DNA of 31,002 bases, from contig DALYJJ010000071.1 in assembly GCA_031969915.1 (NCBI GenBank), positions 1 to 31,002 of the forward strand. Reading direction: 5' to 3'. The stretch comes from DALYJJ01 sp031969915. Lineage in GTDB: Bacteria > Acidobacteriota > Terriglobia > Bryobacterales > Bryobacteraceae. The number at the start of each line of letters is the position of its first letter. Position 1 is the stretch's first letter. The translations under genes and the position numbers were made by a program. This document shows, in pieces, positions 25,231-31,002 of the stretch. The notes beneath the pieces were generated by a model. It made no database searches and was not told where the DNA came from. It saw only the letters and a list, made by a program, of their open reading frames with translations.

Positions 25231-26682
25231 CTATGCCTCGGTGAGTAGACTGGCCCACTCGAGCGCGACGCGGCCCGCGGGCCGGAGACGCGCCTGAGCG
25301 GCGTTGCGGCCGATGAATTCGGCCGTGAGCGTGGTCCGTAGTTTCTGCAGTTCCCGGTCCTTGTTCGGGCCGAGAACGCGATTCAGCCGGCGATGGAAGC
25401 GCCAGGGGCGCTCAAAGCGATTGCCGCGGGTGCGCGAATTGCGGAGCGGCTGCGCGGTTTCCCTGTAAAAGGAACCTAATTCCTGGACGAACTGGGGCGG
25501 GCACTGGAACTGCCGCACCATCCGCACCATGATGTCTTTCATTTCGGCGGCATCGCCCACGGCTTTCCATTCGAGGGTGCGCCCGAGCAGATGGAAGGCG
25601 TCCTTGGTGCTCGACTTCGCGATCTCGAGTTTCTGCGTCGCGTCTTCGTACACCGCGGCCAGATCCGCCTGGCCCGGGGTGGCCACGGCGAGCGCCATGC
25701 TGATGGTCTTGCCTTCGGGGCCCGGAAACTCCTTCATCGTCTCTTCGGCCAGGCGATGAAATACGCGCTGGATTTCGCGCGCCAGCGGGATGAGAGCGTC
25801 CCAGGAGCCGTAGACGGCGAAGTCGTCGCCGCCCGAATAGAGCACCGTGACTTTGCGCCAGTAGTCGGGCAGCGAGAGCATGACTTCGAGTTCACCGGCG
25901 AAAAACTGCTTGAAGGTGAGCGAGAGCTGGATGTGCTCTTCCACCGACTGCGCGCGGCGCAGGCGGATGCCGAAGTTGTCCACGTCGCCGCGGAGCACGC
26001 CCCACAGCGGGCGGCCTTCGCTGCGCGCGGCGAGCAGCGGTGTGCCGGCCGGCGCGCCGCCATCGTCGTCCAAGACGGTGTGCCGCGCGAAGGTGATGCC
26101 GTCGAACCCGCCGGTGAGCGGCCACACGTGCTTGCCGCCGTGGCAGACCAATCGCGCCGGCTGCTCCGGCGACCAGCCCACCGACGCCGCGTCGCGCACC
26201 GCGCGGAACATCTCGCCGGCGAAGTACTCGTCGCTGGCCTCGGCGGCCCGGTCCAGGTAGGGTTCGAACACGTCCGCCGCGGCGCCTTCGCCCGCGGTGC
26301 GCACGGCCATGTTCTCGGCAATGCGTTTGCGCACGTCCGTCCAATCGCCGAGATTCTCGGTGCCCGCCCAGATCAGCTTGAGGTGGCCGGCGCTCATGGC
26401 CGCGATCTGCGCCGCGGCAGCGGTAAGAAATCCGTCCGCCTGCGCCTTCGCTTCTTCGGGGAGGACAACAAGGAACTGTCCGCCGCCGCTGGTACCCAAT
26501 AGGATCCTGGCGAGACCCAACTCGGCCAGCAGCGCGCGCGGCAACACTTCCGCGAGCAGTGTCACCCAGTGGCAGCGGCCGGCGAAGATCTCATCCGTGC
26601 CCGCGCCATCGGAAGGCAGCGCGGAGAGCAGGAAGGTTTCGATCCCGAGCAGCTTGCCCTGCAGAAAATACTGGACTGACAT
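25231..26682 (-). CDS. cas10: Type III CRISPR Cas10/Csm1, HD-less, GGDD cyclase-type
   Basis: The 483-residue protein starts at ATG 26682, preceded by GAGGGG at 26692-26697; a longer frame from 26730 lacks a good site. The N-terminus goes straight into a first palm-like domain (LGTSGGGQFLVVLPEEAKAQ), with no HD nuclease domain before it. The Zn-ribbon region is reduced to one Cys (LVCHGGKH). The second palm has WGVLRGDVDNFGIRLRRA and VLYSGGDDFAVYG with the GGDD motif at 284-287, so ATP-to-cyclic-oligoadenylate synthesis should be possible. A helical C-terminal domain ends the protein. It heads the csm2-csm3-csm4-csm5 operon. Loss of HD suggests no ssDNA cleavage by this subunit, so defence would rely on Csm3 RNA cleavage and signalling. 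The spacing to the upstream LanKC stop is 81 nt. Confidence 0.92.
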   Translation of the reverse strand: MSVQYFLQGKLLGIETFLLSALPSDGAGTDEIFAGRCHWVTLLAEVLPRALLAELGLARILLGTSGGGQFLVVLPEEAKAQADGFLTAAAAQIAAMSAGHLKLIWAGTENLGDWTDVRKRIAENMAVRTAGEGAAADVFEPYLDRAAEASDEYFAGEMFRAVRDAASVGWSPEQPARLVCHGGKHVWPLTGGFDGITFARHTVLDDDGGAPAGTPLLAARSEGRPLWGVLRGDVDNFGIRLRRAQSVEEHIQLSLTFKQFFAGELEVMLSLPDYWRKVTVLYSGGDDFAVYGSWDALIPLAREIQRVFHRLAEETMKEFPGPEGKTISMALAVATPGQADLAAVYEDATQKLEIAKSSTKDAFHLLGRTLEWKAVGDAAEMKDIMVRMVRQFQCPPQFVQELGSFYRETAQPLRNSRTRGNRFERPWRFHRRLNRVLGPNKDRELQKLRTTLTAEFIGRNAAQARLRPAGRVALEWASLLTEA

Positions 26683-26763
26683 TGGTTGCGGCCCCTCGCC
26701 GAGGTTGGCGCGAAACCACAACAGTAACACAGGGCGGCGGAGGCGCGCGACGCAACGTTTGTC

Positions 26764-29490
26764 TCACTGGTGCGCCGAGTCGAGCGGAAGCCATTCGTCG
26801 AGTACGAAGTTGAAGTTGGCCGGCTTCCCGTTCCCGGTTGCCAGCAACCGGTGGAGAAACAGCCCAATGCCGGCCGCACCCGTTGCGAAGTCGGCGCTTT
26901 CCCGGCGCACCTGGTCGCCGGGGAACGCCAGCCCCTCCGGACGCTCGATCCCAAACAGGAGGATCCCTTCGGCGGCCTGCCACGCCCCCAGCAGGTGCGC
27001 CGGATCGCCCGTGTGCAGCCACAGATCGAGCAGGAAATTACCGAGACCCGCCAATCCGCGAAACAACTGTGGAAACGCCGTGTACTTCCGCCCGGCGTCA
27101 GTGCCAAGCCGGGCCAGCCAAAGCTGGTCGTCCGGTTCCGGCGCTACCTTTGCGTAGCGCACCAGCGATGCACCGATGCCCGCGGAGCCGGTATCCCAGT
27201 AGCAGCTCAACGCCGCGGCCTCCGGCGCCGGTTCCTCGCCGCCCGTGACGCGAGCGGGGAACCCCGCAAACCGGCCATCGATCCACTTGCCGTGGCCCAA
27301 CTCAAACCGCAGCGCCTCCCGCCCGAGACGGCGCGCCCCGGCGCTTCCCGTGGCAAGCGACAGGTACAGCAGGAAGAGCGCGATCCCGCTCCCGCCGTGC
27401 GCGTAGCCGAGGTACACCGAGCCATCGGCATTCGGCCACCGGGCCCCACGTTCATCAAGGACCGCAGAGGCGGCGAGCCGGTCGCCAGCCCGCACCGCGT
27501 CGTCCAGGAACTCCTGCCCCGCATCTTCCCGCCAGAGGCGCAAGCACGCGAGCCCGTAGCCCGCGGCCCCATAGAGGATGCCGGCCGAGTCCCACAGCAG
27601 CGGGTGCGCGCGGGCCGCCCGAAGCAGCGCCGCGGAGCGGTCCCGGAAGCCCAATCTCCCCAGCACCCACGCGATCCCAGCCTGCCCGAGATAAAGGCCC
27701 GGCGGGTACGCGGCGGTGCTGACGTCCCGCTTCAGGACCCAATCGGCGAGAGCCCGGGGAACATCGCCTGCGAGACTTTGCAGACCATACAGCACGCCGC
27801 AGGCGCCATACGCCACCGAGAGCGGATTGGTTTCAAACACGAAGAGATCGGCGGGGAACAGCCGGTCGTGCCGAGCGGGATCCGCCGTCCCGTGCAAATA
27901 GCTCACGATGCGCGAGACCGCCGCTTCCACCCGCGCCCGGAGCGCCTCGCGGCTTTCGCCGTCAAATCGTCTAGCCAGGCTGCGGCCGAGCCTCGGGCGG
28001 CTGGAATGACGCTGCCCCGATCGGGCCGGCAAGCGCCCGATGGCCTCGATGGCGCGCGCCGGCGTGGCGCTGAACTCCTCGGGCTTCGTCATCAGGTCGT
28101 CGATGAGCGTGCGCAAGTCCGCGGGCGTCGCCAGGTCCCTTTGCAGTTCGTCGAGAAAGACGCTGCGAAGCGGAGCATGGAAACCGGTGAGTCCGTGAAC
28201 CAGGAAGACGCTGCCCAGCATCAGGGCGCCGAGCGAATAGTAGTCGTTCGCGCGTTCCGTCACGCCCGCTACGGACATCCCCGGGGTGTACAGACCCACC
28301 GGCGCGTCCACACCTTCCTGCGCCGCCGATTCGAGGTCGCAAATCCGGATGTGGTGGTCGTCGCCGACGAGGATGTTCGTGAAGGAGAGGTCTCCCAGCA
28401 CCACCCCCCGCTCGTGCGCCGCCGCGATCGCCTGCGCCACTTGCAGCCACAAGCCGCGCATGCGCTCCAGGTATGCGGCCAAGGTCTCCGCAGTGATGTT
28501 CCCCGCGTAGAGCGGATTATTCCGAAGCGAGAACAGCCCCAGGTGGGTGCCGGGCACGAACTCTTCGGCCAGAAACGCGTGTTCCCAATCGCGGAACAGC
28601 GCCACCGGGCGGACGAAGTAACCCGAGCCAGCCAGACGTTCCAGCAAGCGGTGCTCTTTCTCGAGCACCGTGATCGCGTCCAGGCGCGACGCGCCGATCT
28701 CCACCCGAGGCCGCGCTTCTTTCAGTACAACCGGCTGTCCCGTGTCGCGATCCTCGGCCCGGTACACTCCTCCGCGATTCGAGAAGGCGAGCGCCGATTG
28801 AACCACGAACCGGCCGCCGCACAGGGATCGCGACATCACCGGCGGCAATGGATCATCTGGGAACGGGTCGCTCGCCCAGGCTGGCGGCGCCCAATATGGC
28901 AGGCGCGCGTCCACCTGCTCGGAGCCGTCCGGCCCGGTCAGCACATGCCGCCGCGTGCCGTCGGCCTGGAGAACGGTTCGCGAAGCAAATCCGCCGTACC
29001 GGTAGGACACACAAGACGAACCGGGCCACCGCCGGTCAGAGAGCACGTAGGGCCCGGAAATCGAAACCAGTGCCAGCGCCAGCAGACCTCCGAGGGCGTG
29101 GAACTGCTCCATCGTCGAGGGGTACACGGTGAGGAACTTGCCGCTCGAACCCCGGTGCCAGAGCTTGCCGTTCGAGAGCGCCGTGATGCGGCGGTCCAGC
29201 AGAAACTTGAACGGCGCCGGCTCCGCCCGTAGCACTTCGGCCGCCCTGCGCAGCACCTCCGCGGCCTCACCGGACGATGCGGCGATATGAAGTTTCCAGC
29301 CATGGTCCGGCAGCGTGAGTCCAGGCGGCGTTACCGAGTACCACAGACCGTCCCGCTCCACTCGCCAGCACGCGGGAATGACGCCGGCGAGCGACTGCAG
29401 GTACTCGTCGCTCGGAACGTAGCGCACCGGGCTCTCAAACCATCGGTCGTGGAACTGCGTGTAGAGTTCCAGCGCCTCCAGTGAATGCAT
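26764..29490 (-). CDS. Class III lanthipeptide synthetase (LanKC-type lyase-kinase-cyclase)
   Basis: The 908-residue protein has three domains. Residues about 1-215 match the N-terminal lyase region, opening with YTQFHDRWFESPVRYVPSDE. Residues about 225-490 are a Ser/Thr-kinase-like domain with VVLKEAR (K257), the catalytic loop VVLGDLSFTNILVG (D367) and the metal-binding DLE at 385-387 in place of DFG. Residues about 515-890 form a LanC-like alpha/alpha toroid with repeated glycine motifs (GLYLGQAGIAWVL, GILYGAAGYGLACL, GYAHGGSGIALFLL, CYWDTGSAGIGASL, FATGAAGIGLFL). The Cys-His-Gly zinc motif is replaced by ATG at 869-871, so the Zn site is incomplete, as in class III rather than class IV enzymes. 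By family knowledge LanKC phosphorylates and dehydrates Ser/Thr and cyclises onto Cys to form lanthionine or labionin. The precursor gene lies 25 nt upstream. Confidence 0.9.
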   Translation of the reverse strand: MHSLEALELYTQFHDRWFESPVRYVPSDEYLQSLAGVIPACWRVERDGLWYSVTPPGLTLPDHGWKLHIAASSGEAAEVLRRAAEVLRAEPAPFKFLLDRRITALSNGKLWHRGSSGKFLTVYPSTMEQFHALGGLLALALVSISGPYVLSDRRWPGSSCVSYRYGGFASRTVLQADGTRRHVLTGPDGSEQVDARLPYWAPPAWASDPFPDDPLPPVMSRSLCGGRFVVQSALAFSNRGGVYRAEDRDTGQPVVLKEARPRVEIGASRLDAITVLEKEHRLLERLAGSGYFVRPVALFRDWEHAFLAEEFVPGTHLGLFSLRNNPLYAGNITAETLAAYLERMRGLWLQVAQAIAAAHERGVVLGDLSFTNILVGDDHHIRICDLESAAQEGVDAPVGLYTPGMSVAGVTERANDYYSLGALMLGSVFLVHGLTGFHAPLRSVFLDELQRDLATPADLRTLIDDLMTKPEEFSATPARAIEAIGRLPARSGQRHSSRPRLGRSLARRFDGESREALRARVEAAVSRIVSYLHGTADPARHDRLFPADLFVFETNPLSVAYGACGVLYGLQSLAGDVPRALADWVLKRDVSTAAYPPGLYLGQAGIAWVLGRLGFRDRSAALLRAARAHPLLWDSAGILYGAAGYGLACLRLWREDAGQEFLDDAVRAGDRLAASAVLDERGARWPNADGSVYLGYAHGGSGIALFLLYLSLATGSAGARRLGREALRFELGHGKWIDGRFAGFPARVTGGEEPAPEAAALSCYWDTGSAGIGASLVRYAKVAPEPDDQLWLARLGTDAGRKYTAFPQLFRGLAGLGNFLLDLWLHTGDPAHLLGAWQAAEGILLFGIERPEGLAFPGDQVRRESADFATGAAGIGLFLHRLLATGNGKPANFNFVLDEWLPLDSAHQ

Positions 29491-29515
29491 CCGCGGAGCC
29501 GGATTCGACGCTGGT

Positions 29516-29740
29516 TCAGCCCGCCGGCGTCGGCGTCGGATTCGGCCCGGAGGGCGGATTCGACGTGATCGTCGGCGGCTTGTTGCAGCTATCCTGGAGG
29601 CAGGACGTGCAACTCCTTACGAATACGACACCGTCCGGGGTGGTCAACGATTTCTGTAAGTCGAGCACTACGGCTTTGATTTCTCTGCCCAGTTGGAGCA
29701 GTTGGTCGATCCGCTGATTGTCACCTGGTTGACCGGCCAT
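29516..29740 (-). CDS. Candidate class III lanthipeptide precursor (LanA)
   Basis: The 74-residue peptide is encoded directly upstream of the LanKC gene on the same strand, with an excellent ribosome binding site (GGGAGGTAA at 29746-29754). The leader (about residues 1-35) is predicted helical and contains VVLDLQKS; LDLQ at 26-29 fits the 'LxLQ' leader motif recognised by class III synthetases. The core is rich in Ser, Thr and Cys: VRSCTSCLQDSCNK, with Cys at 44, 47 and 52 and Ser at 43, 46 and 51. S43-x2-S46-x5-C52 satisfies the labionin pattern, and other lanthionine pairings are possible. A Pro/Thr-rich tail (NPPSGPNPTPTPAG) ends the peptide, which is unusual. No precursor copy, transporter or protease was seen nearby. 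The assignment combines motif, position and translation signal; ring topology cannot be predicted. Confidence 0.82.
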   Translation of the reverse strand: MAGQPGDNQRIDQLLQLGREIKAVVLDLQKSLTTPDGVVFVRSCTSCLQDSCNKPPTITSNPPSGPNPTPTPAG

Positions 29741-29745
29741 GCGTG

Positions 29746-29754
29746 TTACCTCCC
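29746..29754 (-). promoter_or_regulatory. Strong ribosome binding site of the lanthipeptide precursor
   Basis: GGGAGGTAA on the minus strand lies just before the ATG at 29740, with 8 nt between GGGAGG and the start codon. It is among the best Shine-Dalgarno matches in the window and supports the short precursor gene as real. Confidence 0.85.
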
Positions 29755-29758
29755 GGCA

Positions 29759-29811
29759 AGTCTAGGGGCAGTTGTAGTAGAAGTCAACGAATTTCACGCT
29801 GAATTTCACGC
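29759..29811 (-). promoter_or_regulatory. Putative sigma-70-like promoter with upstream direct repeats for the lanthipeptide operon
   Basis: On the minus strand TTGACT (29782-29787) and TAGACT (29759-29764) are separated by 17 nt, a good -35/-10 arrangement. Immediately upstream are two direct repeats, GCGTGAAATTC (29789-29799 and 29801-29811), with a 12-bp centre spacing, as for an activator bound on one face of the helix. A caution is that the predicted transcript would start only about 12 nt before the ATG, almost inside the ribosome binding site. Confidence 0.45.
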
Positions 29812-30304
29812 CGCGCCGAAGCGGAAACCGCACGGCTGCGTTTCGTTCGCTGTCTGTATTCGCTCGGGAGGGCCACGCCGCAGCCGCGCGCCCCAGTGCT
29901 TCACTTCGAACGCGCGGAAGGTCGCCGGTCCCACGTGCGCGGTCTCGTTCCAACCTGTCTCAATGACCTTCGCGTAGCGCTTCGGATTGAGCAGGTCGGA
30001 GGTTTTGGCGGCGGTCACCACGGGTGTCCATGTGCGCATGCGACATCAGGAGTTCCTGAATGAGCGTGGACGACGAATGAGCGCCACGCTCTTCCGCGAC
30101 TAGCATTGGAGGCCATCCTTGGATTCTGCCGGCTCGCCAAGTTTGAACGGCAATGGGCGGCTGGAAGTCATATGGGCGCCCGAGACTCCGGTGGACAGCG
30201 CAGAGGCGCGGCGACGCCAGGCGTAATCCGTAAACAGTACGCCGTTTCGCCAGGAGCTATTCAGCTTCGGGAGCCAGCAGGCTAGAATCAAGATGGAGGT
30301 CGTG
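29812..30304. other. Region without a confident gene
   Basis: Several short open frames exist on both strands. The best is a minus-strand 77-codon frame at 29806-30039 (starting MRTWTPVVTAAKTSDLLNPK), which I do not recognise and cannot support by a ribosome binding site or by family resemblance. Another minus-strand frame at 30100-30291 is likewise unrecognised. The region may hold gene remnants and separates the lanthipeptide/CRISPR block from the toxin-antitoxin pair. No repeat array or RNA gene was seen. Confidence 0.4.
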
Positions 30305-30541
30305 ATGGCGCAACTCGATTGGTCTCAATGCCCGGCGGTGGAAAGCGTACCAGGCAGAGTGAGTGGCGCATGGGTGTTTAAGGGCACTCGCATGCCGGTG
30401 CAGACGGTTTTCCTCAATCTGGAAGCCGGGATGTCTCCTCAAGAGATTACAGAGGAATTTGACGTTACGCTGGACCAAATCCAAGCCGTGCTCCATTTCG
30501 CTAGCCAGAGCCTTGAAAAAGAGCCGATGCTGGTGCCGTAG
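30305..30541 (+). CDS. DUF433 family antitoxin
   Basis: The 78-residue protein starts at ATG 30305, preceded by GGAGG with a 5-nt spacer; an ATG 12 nt upstream is less well placed. The order CPAVESVPGRVSGAWVFKGT, RMPVQTVFLNLEAGMSPQEI and TEEFDVTLDQIQAVLHFA matches DUF433 proteins. These are small helix-turn-helix VapB-like antitoxins whose hallmark is 'G..v..GTR.pV..v...l..G.s..ei...' followed by a second helix pair. It lies 10 nt upstream of a PIN-like gene, the usual toxin partner. It is predicted to neutralise the toxin and repress the operon by binding its promoter. Confidence 0.88.
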   Translation: MAQLDWSQCPAVESVPGRVSGAWVFKGTRMPVQTVFLNLEAGMSPQEITEEFDVTLDQIQAVLHFASQSLEKEPMLVP

Positions 30542-30551
30542 AGTTGGCGCC

Positions 30552-30899
30552 GTGAAGATTCTGTTTGATCATGGTACCCCGCGATCTATTGCTCGAAGCC
30601 TCGTCGGGCATGAAGTAACACGAGCGGCGCAACTAGGCTGGCACGAGTTGGGGAATGGGGCCCTGATCCAAAGCGCTGAAGAAGCCGGATACGATCTTCT
30701 TCTGAGCACCGACCAGAACATCCGCTATCAACAGAACTTGAGCCACCGGAAAATTGCCATCGTGGTTTTGACTGACCAACAGTGGCCCAACGTTCGCCTT
30801 CACCTTGAAAGAATTGCCGCTGCTGTCAATGGCGCAGTTCCCGGCAGCTACGTTGAGGTGGATATCCCGTTTCCCCCGAAACCGATCCCTCAGCCGTAG
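30552..30899 (+). CDS. DUF5615 PIN-like toxin
   Basis: The 115-residue protein begins at GTG 30552, 10 nt after the antitoxin stop. VKILFDHGTPRSIARSLVGH carries the first acidic residue of the PIN-like fold (D6), and GYDLLLSTDQNIRYQQNLSH carries a second (D54) in the 'lltTDkn..yqqn' motif typical of DUF5615 (Mut7-C-like PIN) proteins. HEVTRAAQLGWHEL and IAIVVLTDQQWPNV also match. By family knowledge these are putative ribonuclease toxins paired with DUF433 antitoxins. Longer in-frame versions overlap the antitoxin in another frame and lack family resemblance, so the GTG start is favoured. The C-terminal Pro-rich tail (PFPPKPIPQP) is short and unremarkable. Confidence 0.87.
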   Translation: MKILFDHGTPRSIARSLVGHEVTRAAQLGWHELGNGALIQSAEEAGYDLLLSTDQNIRYQQNLSHRKIAIVVLTDQQWPNVRLHLERIAAAVNGAVPGSYVEVDIPFPPKPIPQP

Positions 30900-31002
30900 G
30901 GGCAAGAGCACGGGCCGCGATACGCCTCCCGCGTTGGGACGCCCGGTTCGCGAAGGGTAGAGCTACCGGGAGCCACATTGACGTAAAGGGCCAAAGCGCC
31001 GA
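30900..31002. other. Non-coding end of window
   Basis: This stretch follows the toxin gene and runs to the window edge. I see no gene start, hairpin with a U-tract, or repeat in it. Confidence 0.4.

Noticed and set aside
26770..29232. Long plus-strand open frame (820 codons) opposite LanKC, and a similar 770-codon frame opposite csm3/csm4 (22422-24734).
   Set aside because: Both lack recognisable motifs and ribosome binding sites, while the opposite strand has complete conserved proteins.
26764..29490. Assignment of the synthetase to class IV (LanL).
   Set aside because: Class IV cyclases keep the full Cys-Cys-His zinc site; here the Cys-His-Gly motif is Ala-Thr-Gly, and the precursor leader fits class III.
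29762..30039. Short minus-strand frames (63 and 77 codons) upstream of the lanthipeptide precursor, considered as extra precursors or leader genes.
   Set aside because: They have no LxLQ leader motif, no Ser/Thr/Cys-rich core and no clear ribosome binding site, and one overlaps the putative promoter.

Overview
The window looks like a chromosomal segment of an Acidobacteriota bacterium, most likely of the Solibacter/Bryobacter type. This is inferred from family content, not from a marker gene. The sequence is GC-rich. It carries two very large Oar-like TonB-dependent receptors with an N-terminal carboxypeptidase-regulatory-like domain, a Ser/Thr kinase fused to PD40 (TolB-like) repeats, a membrane-anchored regulator-like protein, a twin-arginine FG-GAP/ASPIC-UnbV protein and a VWFA-related gene remnant, a combination typical of that lineage. 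No rRNA, tRNA, insertion sequence or CRISPR array was seen.

Layout. 2-2008 (+) is the 3' end of a kinase-PD40 gene. 2199-3404 (-) is a membrane-anchored regulator-like protein, divergent from a 1247-aa TonB-dependent receptor (3705-7448, +). 7493-11273 (+) is a tightly coupled run: TPR protein, Sel1-repeat protein and ASPIC/UnbV protein, joined by 4-nt overlaps that force GTG and TTG starts. 11363-13298 (+) holds a small secreted protein and a frameshifted VWFA-related pseudogene. A strong hairpin then separates these from a second receptor on the minus strand (13404-16535). 16797-20213 carries a GDP-mannose 3,5-epimerase-like gene (+), a family 4 glycosyltransferase (-) and a radical SAM/SPASM protein resembling the heme synthase AhbD (+).

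The accessory core is on the minus strand from 29740 down to 20241. Read in the direction of transcription it contains a candidate class III lanthipeptide precursor, a complete LanKC synthetase, then cas10-csm2-csm3-csm4-csm5 of a type III-A CRISPR effector complex, then an ExeA/GspA-like AAA ATPase. The precursor has a strong ribosome binding site, the class III leader motif LDLQ and a labionin-type S-x2-S-x5-C core. LanKC is only 81 nt upstream of cas10, with no obvious terminator between them. The Csm complex is unusual: Cas10 lacks the HD nuclease domain but keeps GGDD, Csm4 carries a Glu/Pro/Ala-rich insertion of about 170 residues, and Csm2 has an Arg/Gly-rich extension of about 50 residues. 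No array, cas1, cas2, cas6 or CARF effector is in the window. The window ends with a DUF433/PIN-like toxin-antitoxin pair (30305-30899, +).

How they may work together (inference): the lanthipeptide genes form a minimal two-gene biosynthetic unit without a visible transporter or protease. The Csm genes form one translationally coupled operon that would assemble an RNA-guided, cyclic-oligoadenylate-competent interference complex using crRNAs made elsewhere. Whether the lanthipeptide and CRISPR modules are functionally linked or merely adjacent cannot be decided from this sequence.
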